A stretch of 64,000 nucleotides of DNA from Eutreptiella sp. 'Long Island Sound 2002' (lineage: Eukaryota > Euglenozoa > Euglenophyceae > Eutreptiales > Eutreptiaceae). A model generated the notes under the pieces. The model had not been told where the DNA came from and made no database searches. It worked only from the letters and a program-made list of their open reading frames with translations. Shown in pieces: positions 48,201-59,164 of the stretch (its first letter is position 1; every line of letters begins with the position of its first letter). Where the stretch lies: positions 42,140,704-42,204,703 of the forward strand of contig OZ038384.1 of the NCBI GenBank assembly GCA_964036045.1, read 5' to 3'. The position numbers and the translations under genes were made by a program.

Positions 48201-49079
48201 CGGGGCACTGCACCCGCCAAGGCAGTAGTGGCGCATTGCGCCACGCCCCAGCCCCTAGGCTAGGCAGCCTCCGCGCCAGCCCAAGGGGGTCCCACTGGCG
48301 ACAAGCCAGTAGCACGGGCCCGGCAGCGCTGGCGCCCCGGGCGACCACGCATTAGGGGGGCCACGCAGTGGCTAAGCGCCCGCAGCCACGGCTGCGAATT
48401 GATGCACTGACCGGTGAGTGGCGAAATGGGGAAGCCGGGGAGGGACGGGGCTCCGAGCTCTGTGAACCCAGGGGACTCCGCCACCAGGCAGGAGGTGCGT
48501 CTTGGAGGGCCCCCCACTAGGACCCGGAGGGGAGGATATCACCTGGCCCGACCAGGTGGCCCCCCGGGGCCGAAAGGCGTCTAGGACTCGCAAAAACAAA
48601 CCTCAAACCTCAAACCTCAAACCTCCGCACTGTGTTCGCGCTAGCCTGAGGGCAGAGGGTCAGAGATGGCAGAGCGGAGAAGGGGGCAACAAGGTGCCCC
48701 ACACCCGAGCGAGCCGCCCGCAGCGCACGGGGGCACTGGGCAAGGCGGGGTGCCGCGGCGTGCTGCCACAAGGCAGCCCGCCCCCAAAGGTGCAGTGTGC
48801 TGTGTGCCTGCGTAGTGTCATGCATCGAGGGCCGGCAAGGACGAGGGAAGAGGGCACGGGCAGGGCGAAAGAGGTAGGACACTTAGGAGGTGAGCGAAGG
48901 CCGGACAGCCGGAGCAGAGGGAGGGAGCAACGAGGGAGACAGGGGCTTTGCTCAGCACCAAGCGAGCACAGAGGGCGAGGGAGGGAGCAGAGGGGGCAGG
49001 GTAGGGGATAGTTGCCATGCGTCGTGCCGTGCGCCGTGCGCGTCCTGAAACCGACTCTGCGTCGTGCCTGCGACATGCG
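48201..49079. other. GC-rich spacer, partly repeated
   Basis: 48,201-48,590 is unique-looking with no supported gene. Four cctcaaa units stand at about 48,600. From about 48,625 the sequence resumes module material similar to 46,750-47,060 ('cgaaagaggtaggacact', 'ggtgcagtgt'). Confidence 0.45.
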
Positions 49080-49960
49080 TGCAACGAAGGGACGACGACA
49101 AGCCCCCCCCCCCCCCCACACACCTCCGCCCCCCCGGGGGTGCGCACGCAGGGTAGGAGGGGCGACGACGGGTGACACACGGCAAGCCCCCCCCCCCTGC
49201 AGAGGGACAAGTGCCGCGCCTCGTGCCTGCGCCATGCTTGCGTTGTGCCTGCGACGTGCGTGCTGCGGAGGGAAGACGACAAGGGCGCACCTCCCCCCCC
49301 CACACACCTCCGCCCCCCCAAGGGTGGGGGATGCAGGTAGGGGGGGGCCAAAAGCGCCCCCCCCCCCGAGGACAAAGCGGCAGGGTGGGGAGGCAGCGGC
49401 GAGAGGGTGCGGGACGGACCACACGACCGTGCCCGTAGAGAGCACGCGCCGTGCAAGCCCCAGCGGGGGGACCACCGGGGGTGCGAGCGCAGGGTAGGAA
49501 GGGCGACGACGGGAGCCACAAGGCATGCCCCCCCCCTTGCAGAGGGACAGGTGCCGCGCCTCGTGCCTGCGCCGTGCTTGCGTCGTGCCTGCGACATGCG
49601 TGCAACGAAGGGATGACGACAAGGCTTCCCCCCCCCCCACACACCTCCGCCCCCCCAAGGGTGGGGGATGAAGGTAGGGAGGGGCGGACAGCGCCCCCCC
49701 CCCCCCCCCCCCGAGGACAAAGCGGCAAGGTGGGGAGGCAGCGGAGAGAGGGTGCGGGACGGACCACACGACCGTGCCCGTAGGAAGCACGCGCCGTGCA
49801 AGCCCCAGCGGGGGGGGCACCGGGGGTGCGAACGCAGGGTAGGAAGGGCGACGACGGGAGCCACACGGCAAGCCCCCCCTCCCCCCTGCAGAGGGACAAG
49901 TGCCGCGCCTCATGCCTGCGCCGTGCTTGCGACGTGCTTACGCCAGAGGACGGACAGCGA
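49080..49960. repeat. tandem copies of the GC-rich block upstream of the LHC copy
   Basis: The block seen at 37,525-37,860 appears here two to three times in whole or part ('cacacacctccgcccccc' at about 49,115, 49,300 and 49,640; 'gagggacaagtgccgcg' at about 49,200 and 49,890). The last copy abuts the LHC pseudogene exactly as at 37.5-37.9 kb. Confidence 0.75.
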
Positions 49961-49997
49961 GGACGCCCCCCCCCCCCACCCCCTTGACCCTGAGCAG

Positions 49998-50662
49998 CTG
50001 CAGACGTGCACTACCGTCGACAATGGTGCCAGCAAAGGTGTGTGGTTCATGGCTGGTGCCACGATCTTCGAGTCATATGGCTGGAACTACATGGGTGCCC
50101 CCGTGTTGGTGCGCGCCCAGTCCATCCTTGCCGTATTGGCCAGCCAGGTTGTCCTGATGGGTGCCATCGAGGCTTAACGTGTGAACGGTGGTCCATTCGG
50201 TGGACGTGACCTTGATCTGGTGTACCCTACTGGCAAGCGATTTGACCCTCTGGGTTTGGCCAACGACCCTGATATGGCTGCCGAGCTGAAGGTGAAGGAG
50301 ATCAGGAAAGGCCGTTTGGCGAAGCTCTCCATGTTCGGCTACTTTGTGCAGGCTGCCGTCACCGGCCAGGGCCCTGTTGAGAACTCGGCCTCCCACATTG
50401 CTGATCCGTACGCGGTGAACGGGTTGACCCTTGAGATTGCCTTCCAGTATACGCCGTCTGTTGCCATGTTCACAGATGTTGGGAAGAAGAAGGACCCCCG
50501 GGTGGATTTGTCGCACTGGTGTGGTCGTCGCCGCAAGAAGTGGGTGGGCCCCAACACTGCGGACAGCTGTGTTTTTAGATTACTCGACCGGTGAGTACCC
50601 TGGTGACTACGGTTGGGACAGCGCTGGACCTGCAGCAAGCCCCAAGGCATGCGGGCCAGCAC
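49998..50662 (+). pseudogene. second copy of the LHCII-type exon, disrupted
   Basis: Close copy of 37,894-38,557 preceded by the same CAG splice-like site. A TAA at 50,175-50,177 replaces the His/Arg region after GAIEA, and a small indel near 50,572 shifts the frame before [11 protein letters not shown]. The remaining sequence still shows [37 protein letters not shown] and [12 protein letters not shown]. The K after RLA, where the functional copy has M, is a further unusual change in helix A. It would give no full-length product. Confidence 0.8.
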
Positions 50663-51039
50663 GTGGGTTGCATCACCATCTTCAATCTCGTCCTGTGCCC
50701 ATGCTTGCTGCTTTGTTTCTTGGTTGCTGCAGTGCTGCCCCCCTAGGCATTGTGCTTGCTTGTTGCAGTGCTGCTGCTCTGCCATGCCTTGCCCCTTACC
50801 CCCGGCGAACAAACGGACCAGCGTCCGTCGCCGTTGCTAATGCTAATGCTCTGCAGTTGCCACTGCCCCCAAAGCCTTGTTGGCCGGTATCCCCGGGCCT
50901 CCGGGTCCTCCGTCATGCTGTGGACCACCTCAGGCAGCCCTGGGACCCACGGGATCGAGCAAGGCAGGAACCACCTGTCGGTGCGAGATGCCCGGTAACT
51001 CCAGTAGACGGCATGATAAGTGGTTATGACTATGACTAT

Positions 51040-51088
<49 letters not shown>

Positions 51089-51123
51089 TATGTATATATA
51101 TATATATGTATATATCCTCCAAT
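50663..51123. repeat. 3' part of duplicated LHC segment with (TA)n
   Basis: Copy of 38,558-38,987. It ends with (TGACTA)n and about 75 bp of TA repeat at 51,043-51,117. No gene seen. Confidence 0.65.
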
Positions 51124-52086
51124 CTACACCCCTCTCCCAACTCTAGGTGGCTCCACCACACGGCTCTAAGGTACGTGCGAAGGGCACAAAGTGGTGCATA
51201 CATGTGGTGGAAGGGGCTAAACTCGGTCAAAATTGGCTCAAAGCGGACTAAAAACACTTGTTTGGGCATCATAAATGGTCCAGGATCATTTTTGTAAAAA
51301 CGCGTTTTTGACCCATTTTTGACCCATTGTTGGTCCCAAAACGGCCCATTTTCAAGGCATTTTGGGATTTTCCATGGCCCAAAACGTGCCACCACGGGCT
51401 CAAAACGGCCTGAAAACACTTGTTTGAGCATCCCAAGTGGTCTAGGAACAAGTTTGGAAAAAATCATTTTTTTCGCCCCGGGGACCCTGGTGGACCCACC
51501 GTTGGCCCCCACTGTGCGTGGGCTGGCCGGCCCTCCGGCTGCACCAAGTGACCACCGGTACGGGGGTCTACGTGTCTCGTTGGGCGATTCTGAGGGTTGG
51601 AAACCATAAAAAGTGGGGGGTTGCGGGTGGACTAGGTGCCCTCGGAATTCCTTTTTGAGCCACGTAGCCCAAGATACGGCCCGTTCTTGGTTTCGGGGTG
51701 ATGGTGCACATTGCGCAGTTTTTGGGGCTTTTTGGCGCCTTTTTGGGCCGTTTCTCGGATATATCGTGGAGGTAGAGGGCACCAAAGGTCCCTTGGTCAC
51801 GAGAAAGTCAAGCCGCACGTGCAGTGTAGCAGCCGTTTGCCTTCGTTTGGCTGTTTTGCACCCTTACTAGGGCTGTTTTGGGCGAAAAATGGCTGTTTTT
51901 GGCCCAAAACTGCGCAAATTCGGGAGGGCACCTCCCGACTTGGCGCCACCGCCCCGGGCGGCCACCGGTGAGTTTTTGGCTCAAAACTTGGATTTGGCAA
52001 GGCCACCACCTAGGCTCCAAGATGGCTACATGGGCAAATGATCCGAAGCGTTGGGACGGAGCAATGGCCAAAACGGCACGGAGACG

Positions 52087-52123
<37 letters not shown>

Positions 52124-52162
52124 GCTTGTTGTTAGCTAAATTTAAGGGGAGAGGGGTGTAGT
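51124..52162 (+). mobile_element. non-autonomous terminal-inverted-repeat element, copy 1
   Basis: About 1.04 kb. It starts CTACACCCCTCTCCC and ends with the reverse complement (ggggagaggggtgtag), giving inverted ends of about 15 bp, and is flanked on both sides by TA repeats. The body is unlike any gene, with many 'tttttgg'/'caaaa' phrases. A (GTT)n tract sits just inside the right end (52,088-52,130). It is about 80% or more similar to copy 2 by eye. It is probably mobilised by a TA-targeting transposase encoded elsewhere. Confidence 0.6.
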
Positions 52163-52170
52163 AATATATA

Positions 52171-52780
52171 TATGGCATATGTTTACTAATGTATCCACCA
52201 GGGTGCAGGGTCACCGGGGGGGCTTGGGGTGGGGTGTAGGGACCCCCCCCCCTATTTTGAGGTCGGGAAACACAAAAAAACATGTTTTAGAAGTGAATCG
52301 GATGGTTATTCGTGGGTATTAGCCCCTATAAAGGTCTAAAATGGCTAAAATTAGGGTATGACATCAGTGATGGTAGGATCCTAACCAGAGTACTAAAAAT
52401 AACCACTAAATCCTAAAAATAACCCACACCACCCCTATATACACCCAATGACATAGTAATTCAGCATTTGTAACATACCCTTGTCCATTTTCATGTCCCT
52501 CAAACTATTATTGGGGGTATTTGGTGCTAGTATTAGGGGTTTGGACCACAATTGTACCTATGTTTCCTAGGATCCTACCAGCAGTGATGTCATACCCTAA
52601 TTTTAGCCATTTTAGACCTTTATAGGGGCTAAAACCCACTAACAACCATCCGATTCACTTCTAAAACATGTTTTGTTGTGTTTCCCGACCTCAAAATAGG
52701 GGGGGGGGTCCCTACACCCCACCCCAAGCCCCCCCGGTGACCCTGCACCCTGGTGGATACATTAGTAAACATATGCCATA
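52171..52780. mobile_element. foldback element with 214-bp near-perfect inverted arms
   Basis: The arms 52,171-52,384 and 52,567-52,780 are reverse complements with only scattered mismatches and no net indel; paired positions always sum to 104,951. The unpaired centre is about 182 bp. Ends are tatggcatatgtttac and its complement, in TA-rich flanks. No ORF. It is related to 36,736-37,360 but far better preserved, suggesting recent insertion. Confidence 0.8.
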
Positions 52781-52795
52781 TATATATCCTCAAAT

Positions 52796-53836
52796 CTACA
52801 CCCCTGTCCCCAACTCTAGGTGGCTCCACCATACGGCTCTAAGGTGCGTGCGAAGGGTACAACTTGGTGCATACACGTGGCGGAAGGGGCTAATCTCGGT
52901 CAAAACGGGCTCAAAATGGGCTCAAAACACTTGTTTGTGCACCCCCAATGGTCCAGAATCACTTTTGGAAAAACGCGTTTTGACCCATTTTTCACCCATT
53001 TTTGCTCCCAAAACAGGCCCTTTTCAAGGCATTTTGGGATTTTCCATGGGCCAAAACCCGTCACTAGGGGCTCAAAACGGGCTAAAAACACTTGTTTGAG
53101 CATCCCAAGTGATCTAGGAACAACTTTGGAAAAAATGATATTTTTTGCCGTAGGGACCATGGTGGACCCACCGTTGGCCCCCACCGTGCGCGGGCCGAGT
53201 TGCCCTCCAGCTCCACCAAGTCAGCACTAGTACAGGGGTCTGGGCGTCTCGTTGGGCGATTCCGAGGGTTGGAAACCACAAAAAGTGGGGGGTTGCAGGT
53301 GGACTAGGTGCCCTCGGAATTCGGTTTTGAGCCACGTAGCCCAAGATACGGCCCGTTCTTGGGTTTGGGCTTGTTTGACACATTCAGGCCATTTTTAGCC
53401 ATTTTTGGGCCGTTTCTCGGACATATCGTGGACTTAGAGGGCAACAAAAGGCTCTTTGTCAAGGGGCAATCAAGGCGCACGTCCATGTAGCAACCATTTC
53501 CCTTCATTTGTCCGTTTTGAGTGGGTTTCGGGATTGTTTTGGGCCAAAAAAGGATGTTTTGGGGCACAAAACGCGCAGTTTTGGGAGGGCACCTCCTAAC
53601 TTGGCGCCCCCGCCCCGGGGCGCCACCTGTGAGTTTTTGGCTCAAAACTTGGATTTGGCCAGGGCACCACCTAGGCTTTAGGATGGCTAGAGTAGAGTAG
53701 AGCCCGAAGCGGTGGAACGGATTAATGGCCAAAACGGAAAGGAGAAGTGCTTGCTTGTTGCTTGTTGCTTGTTGCTTGTTGCTTGTCGCTTGATGCTTGC
53801 TTGCTTGTTAGCTAGATTTAAGGGAGAGGGATGTAG
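52796..53836 (+). mobile_element. non-autonomous terminal-inverted-repeat element, copy 2
   Basis: About 1.04 kb, same orientation and structure as 51,124-52,162. The left end is CTACACCCCTGTCCC and the right end is 'gggagagggatgtagt' followed by TA repeats. The inner right end carries a (GCTTGTT)n-type tract (53,748-53,812) where copy 1 has (GTT)n, so this microsatellite changes quickly between copies. Confidence 0.6.
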
Positions 53837-53861
53837 TAATATATATAGGTGTTTCAGCTTA

Positions 53862-54275
53862 AGCTGCATCCAACATGTCATCCACATACCGATCGAGCGC
53901 TTCACGCACCCCATACTTCCATTGTGCGCTGATTCCTAGGAAAGATTTATGCAACTGTGCATAAATGCGATGGCAGGCATTAGCGAAATATTTTTTGTTT
54001 CCTAGCGCCGCATTTTTCATATTGTGACATAATGTGGGCGCTAAAGCTGGGACAACTTGCTTCAAATGAGTACGTGCCAACACCGCAACACAACCATGAA
54101 CACGCAGGAGAGAACTCGACAACAACCCACACATACACGGAGCACACACATGCTTATGTAATTGCACTTTAGTGAGGGCAGTGCCGTGAGTGAAAAGTGC
54201 ATGAACCACAGGCTGTTGCCTACGCGCCACAAAGCAGACGACAGTTTGCAAGCAAGCACGAACCAATTTCCGCAC
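53862..54275 (-). pseudogene. possible N-terminal region of a Penelope-like retroelement protein
   Basis: A minus-strand ORF of 138 codons contains HVCAPCMCG, VHGCVAVLARTHLKQVVPAL and LCHNMKNAALGNKKYFANAC. The C-x(2)-C then HG pattern followed by a helical stretch is reminiscent of the region preceding the RT in Penelope-like elements, but this is a weak resemblance. RYVDDM near the end is not accepted as an RT active site, because motif A and motif B are missing before it. It ends where element copy 2 begins, so it is truncated. Confidence 0.25.
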
Positions 54276-54335
54276 AAGCAGGTGCCGAGTAATGTCCTAT
54301 ACTGTGTGCTTAAGGTGTGTCAAATCCACTGAATT

Positions 54336-54821
54336 GTGGACAGGATAAGGAATGGGATGGAGGGTGAGGGACACGAGTGGACCAATCTTGAAGCGTGCAT
54401 GCGTTTGTATGATCGTCAAATTCATTTACCCATGAAGCAAAAAATGACATGGGACATTCCTGAGCACAAGCGCTTCTTCGCTTTCCTGATGTGTTCAGTC
54501 CTAATGCCCGAATTGTTCAGTGCTCTCTGCCGCCTGCTCTTATGCCAAAAGGCTTTGTTCTATGCATCTGATGTGCCAGGTGCTGTCTGTAACCTACACA
54601 ACATCATGTATGAGCTTCAATGTAAGCGGTACGCAACGTCCTGGTGGCTACCGCATTTACATAGGGCGTTGCATATGACCCCAAGGCGCCTATGGGACCT
54701 AGGTGTCGACGACACTGTTGTGGACGGTACACGCATCATTTTGTCTGCACTCTCCAGCCCTTCTTTGGGTCCATTAGTGCACTCCATGGGGCATGTATGT
54801 GTGGATGGTACAGGTTCATGA
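54336..54821 (+). CDS. hypothetical ORF, unknown function
   Basis: 161 codons from the ATG-containing frame at 54,336. Normal-looking composition, with MRLYDRQIHLPMKQKMTWDI and HKRFFAFLMCSVLMPELFSA. No domain recognised. Another frame (54,793-55,224) overlaps its end and is also open, so a frameshift or exon structure is possible. It may be retroelement-derived like its neighbour on the other strand. Confidence 0.3.
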   Translation: MDRIRNGMEGEGHEWTNLEACMRLYDRQIHLPMKQKMTWDIPEHKRFFAFLMCSVLMPELFSALCRLLLCQKALFYASDVPGAVCNLHNIMYELQCKRYATSWWLPHLHRALHMTPRRLWDLGVDDTVVDGTRIILSALSSPSLGPLVHSMGHVCVDGTGS

Positions 54822-55472
54822 AGGGCCCCACTCAAAGCCTCCTCACCAGCCAGTTGTGCTTCGCTCTGCCACGGCTGGCTCGAAGCCCTTGAGAGGCTTC
54901 TTCGTGATTTCACATGTGCATGGTGATTACATGAAGTGTCATGCGAACGACCAATTTGTTTCATGCCCAAAAGCGACTTACACGCGTCATATTGGTCACA
55001 TTGCAGTGTGTTGTTATGGGCATAACCCATTCCTGCTTAATCCTTGCTTACATTGCCCGTTGAAGAGGACATCAAATCTGGAATTGCAAGTATTGCAGAG
55101 GTACTACATGCACCACAACAGCATGCACCACACCTCCATAGACCCTGCATGCTCCACACCTCCACGGGTCTCCAATTGCATGTGCCCAACCCGCACGACA
55201 CCCGAACAGCCCTCGGGTTGCTAGGCAAAGGTTTAGGATTGATGCAGATTTCGGTCTTGGAACTAAAGGTGTGTCCAGATCCACATTTTGATGAGGATCT
55301 GCCTCGGGATGCACCTTGTAATCGCAATCAGAAATGAAGTTTTCGAAATTTTCGACTCTTTAGACATCTGAAATCTAAGACTCTCCTGTTGGCGCAAAGT
55401 GCACACGAGTTGCTTGTTTTTAATTCATTGCTTTCCCCATTTTTGTCGGGTCTTCGCGCTCTGTTTTTGTAG
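54822..55472. other. possible intron or flank upstream of the MORN gene
   Basis: Partly open frames but no recognisable domain. The first visible MORN exon starts after TTTTTGTAG at 55,472 and needs an upstream exon ending in two bases of a codon, which I could not place. Confidence 0.3.
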
Positions 55473-57173
55473 ATATGAAGGTGAATGGAAGAACGATGTT
55501 TGGCATGGCCGAGGAGTACTGTATTATGCATCAGGTCTGGTTCGCGTCCGTGAAAATGGAGCGGTTTGGAGGGACATGCAATGTGTATGGTGGTTGCGGA
55601 GGGGCGTGTTGCGTGAATGGAGTGGATTGCTGTTGATGGATGATGGCATCAGTGTACAGGTGTGGAGGGATGTGTGGCGTTGTGTGTGCCCGTGGAGGGG
55701 TTTAGAGAGGAATGGAGTGTGTGGAGAGTGTGCTTTCGTTTTTGTTAGGAAAGTTGAAGGGGCGTCCCTCCATGGGACAGCAGAGGCCTAGTGCATTGGT
55801 GATTGGCGGCGCCTAGCCGCATTTTCTTCCGAGCGTACCATATGATGTGCCGACAGAATTACAATAAGTGCTGGTTTCCGTTTCGCCCGCATCTCCATGA
55901 AGAGTTTGGTCGACCAGCAGCTTGACCATCAGCAAAAAAGACGAAACCACAGTGTTCAGGACTCTGTGGAACCTCGTTTTTGATACAATGTCCAGGAATA
56001 TGCCTGTGCCATGCCTAGATCGCTGCAAGGTGGCTGCCATGGTCATCACATATCCTCGCTCTCTGATTGTGGGATAGGTGACAAGTATGATGGGGATTGG
56101 CGCAATGGCATGGCCAATGGATATGGAATCTTTACTGGCAGTGATGGTGAGGTGTGTAAGGAATAAAGCAAGACAAACCTCCGTGTGAACGACATTTAGC
56201 GCGCGGGTTTCTGAGTGTCGAATTTTTTTTTACCTGTGTGCAAGGTGCCTAGGGTTCACTTATTATTTGACAAGGCGATCTCATTTCTTGTCGATTCCAA
56301 TCTGTCTAAGCTGTTGCGTTTGTTCGCACACCCGTGACATAACAAGGTGTCATTATACAGGTGTGGGGTGGGGAATTCCTGCGAAGGGCCGCTTCAGTAC
56401 GTTTCACATTTCCTGAGACAAAAGAGAACTGGGTGGGTCTCAGCGAAAAGACCTCCTCCCCATCACAGCAGGCCCAACAACGCCAGGGATTTCGGCACAG
56501 GACTCGGCGCACGCCTCAGCATGCCAAAAGCTTTCGATGAGCTGTGTGTCTGTGTATCTGTGTGGCTATTGGACAGCTCCTCGAAGCAGTGGCAACTCAC
56601 CAGAGACTCCATCCATACGTTCTCCCGTGCAACAGTACTCAGCAGACTGCTGGCAGTGCCTCTTCATTCCTGGACCAATAACCACTGACGAGAGAGATCG
56701 GGGGGAGGGGAGGGAGGGGGGGAGGGAACCTGTATTTCTATGTGCCACTGCGTTGGTGACTCCGGATATTTGACAAGAATAATGCCCATCGTCTTTCCCC
56801 ATCAGTGTCATGCGCCAGCCCCTTGTTCCTTCCGTGCACCGTGCATCGGGGCATTCTGAATGCACGGTTGGCAGTAAGTGTGTCAGGTTTGTGTGGACAA
56901 GCATATGCAAGGGATCATGCATGTATATGTGGAAGGAGAAATGGAGGTCTGTCTGCCTGCCTGCTTCTCCGCTCGCTTGCTCGCTTGCATGTGTGTGTAG
57001 TTGTGCACATGCAGCAACTGCTTGGTGGTGCTACGCACCCAGCAGTCACCACCTTCCCATGGCTGCAGGTCTACAAGGGTCAGTGGAAGGATGACCAGCG
57101 GCACGGTTTTGGAGTGCTGTATTCATGCCAAGGGGGATTGGCTTATTCAGGTCAATGGATCAGCGATGAACAG
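55473..57173 (+). CDS. MORN-repeat protein gene, three internal exons
   Basis: Three exons were found by splice sites and reading phase: 55,473-55,534 (YEGEWKNDVWHGRGVLYYAS), 56,078-56,151 (DKYDGDWRNGMANGYGIF) and 57,069-57,173 (VYKGQWKDDQRHGFGVLYS, then YSGQWISDEQ). Each is bounded by AG and GT, and joining them keeps one frame and rebuilds consecutive MORN repeats (YxGxWxxxxxxGxGxxxxxxG). MORN repeats mediate membrane or protein contacts in many eukaryotic proteins, including phosphatidylinositol kinases and flagellar proteins; which kind this is cannot be told. Both ends of the gene are unresolved. Intron sequences hold no gene. Exon junctions split repeats rather than fall between them. 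Confidence 0.75.
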
Positions 57174-58113
57174 GTGCGTGAATGCTGCTGAGCCCTAATT
57201 GTGTTTACGCCCAATCGTGTTGCCCCCTTGTTCCCCTGTACTGTGCATGGTGCGGGCAACACAGGGGATATCCTCTACGAACCGACACCAGTCTAGAGAC
57301 CAAAATCACCGGAGGCAGTTTCATTTTCCACCCCTGGTCCGCCCCCTATCGACCCATTAAACCTCGACAACCTTCTGTCAGTCTCCAAACTGCATTTCCC
57401 TTCCCCACTCTACACTCTTTAGAGACACAAATGACCTCAACCAACAAGAGCAGGCCACACAAAAGACACGGGACTGGACGCTGGTTTGTTCTGGAGGAGC
57501 ATGACTCATCCTCGAATTGTGAGGTTCAAGTACTTTTTATCGGAGGCAGCGATGTTTATGTGTTAGAGCAGTTTCCATGAGCCTGCGCCTTTGGTCACTA
57601 TTGGTGTCCAATGCCGGCCATTTGCCGCTAGGTGTTACCCTCAGGTGTACAATTTTTTTTTGTTCAAGGAAAGTCCGGAATCGCCGGGGCGGCGACCTAC
57701 CGCCACCCCCTGCGGTGAACTGCCAACTGCTGGTGGTTCATCCCAACTGCCGACGGTTTACCGTCAACCGCGGACAGTTGATCGCCAACCGACAGCCAGT
57801 TGGCAGTTGTCTCAGGGTGCTCCATGGCGGTTTTTGTACACCCGCCTTGCACGGTGAGTTTTCTTTGTACGGCAGAGGGCTGGTGGTTTGCTGGGGCTAG
57901 GGACGGTGATGGAGGTGGAGGTGGAGATACGGACGCACGTGCATTGCCCTGTTGCGTGGCATTGCCCTGCATTACCAATGGGGATGGGGGTGACAAGGGC
58001 GATGCGTATAGGGATGGGGATGGTGATGGGTGAAACTCGGACAGTGACGGATAAAGGGATGATGACAAACATGCGAGTGCAGGGACGCGGGTAGAGCGCG
58101 GAGAGGGTTGCAG
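57174..58113. other. probable intron or intergenic sequence
   Basis: No convincing exon. At 57,710-57,810 there is a run of imperfect short repeats around 'aactgcc' and 'ccaaccg'. Around 57,905-58,030 many GATGGxGATG phrases occur. Confidence 0.35.
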
Positions 58114-58540
58114 CGGTATGCAGGCGGGTGGAGAGATTTGCGGCACACGATCAACAGGTCCCCGACGCGGGCGTTGGCCTCTCGGATTCTCTTCGCCACA
58201 TTGACGTCGATCGATTGGACGAGTTCATCAACAACAGACAGCCTCAGGTTTGCGGTGTGGAGACAAGGCAACGCGCCAGGCGAGCATGGACACGCCCTGC
58301 TGCCCCCCCCCCCCCCCAGGGGTTCTCCCTAAGTCCGAACATGATTCCGATTGTGTGATGAACGGCGCAGCACAGAAGCGCTGCACAGCGAAGGTCATGG
58401 GTGAGCTACGCACGAATGCGTCAGGGTACGCTGCCCCCAATCAAATGCAAAAAGCAATCAAGGCGTCCACCCAAGGCGCTCTGCATGTCTACGACTGCAG
58501 CGCCGGCGAGAGAGGAATGGGGAGGGTCATTATTCACTAG
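58114..58540 (+). CDS. possible further exons, perhaps the 3' end of the MORN gene
   Basis: After a TTGCAG at 58,113 one frame begins RYAGGWRDLRH, a MORN-like YxGxW start. Another frame in the same stretch gives SLRHIDVDRLDEFINNRQPQ up to a CAG|GT. After a C-run ending CCAG near 58,319 a frame gives KSEHDSDCVMNGAAQKRC and runs to a TAG at 58,538-58,540. The frames do not join unambiguously. This is a candidate terminal part of the MORN gene, not a firm model. Confidence 0.3.
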
Positions 58541-58884
58541 AGCTGCAAAGTTTCTTCAAAGGCTTCTCACCTAGTGTGAGTAGTATCTTCTGGTCAACCT
58601 CAGGAAGCACGTTGCCCCCCCCGAAAAAGAGGAATTTGAGGGTCAGTGGTGGTGGGAGGGGCAGTGCTGGTGGTGTTGGCCAGCCCCTCCCCCCGTCGCT
58701 GGATCCGGCAACTGTATCCCTTCCTCACTGTTGCACCCAATGGCACCTGACGCGCCTGGTGCTCGGCGGCAAGTATTTGGACAACTGGGGGTAGGCATAC
58801 AACGTGCTTCTTGTTTTTGTGTTTGGTGCACCTTGAGTGTTTGGCTGAAACTGCGTGCCTCGTTATATCAGGCGCAAATTGGGC
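58541..58884. other. intergenic, no gene seen
   Basis: No supported coding region. Short ORFs on both strands lack recognisable content. Confidence 0.4.
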
Positions 58885-59085
58885 TTGGCGCGCGCCTCGT
58901 TAGCGCCAAACTCCCTCCCCCCCCCCGTGCGCCTCGTTAGCGCCAAACTCCCCCCCCCCCCCCCCCGTGCGCCTTGTTAGCGCCAAACCCCCCCCGCGCC
59001 AACCCCCGTGCACCTCGTTAGTGCCAACCCACCCCCCCCCCCCCATGCGCCTCGTTAGCGCGCCAAACCCCCACCCCTATGCACC
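58885..59085. repeat. about 40-bp minisatellite with C-runs
   Basis: About five copies of gcgcctcgttagcgccaaac followed by a variable C-run. The length variation lies in the C-run. Confidence 0.8.
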
Positions 59086-59164
59086 GCCTTGTATGTGGAC
59101 CTCCCTCAACTTCGGTTCGCTTCGCTCGATGCAGGGGGCACCCCCGCACCCCCCTTAAATAACT

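Noticed and set aside
48598-48626. cctcaaa repeats as an interstitial telomere
   Set aside because: Only four units, and the sequence differs from plant (ccctaaa) and Chlamydomonas-type telomere repeats.
53866-53900. RYVDDM as a reverse transcriptase active site
   Set aside because: It is at the end of a short ORF with no motif A or B before it; the resemblance is probably chance.
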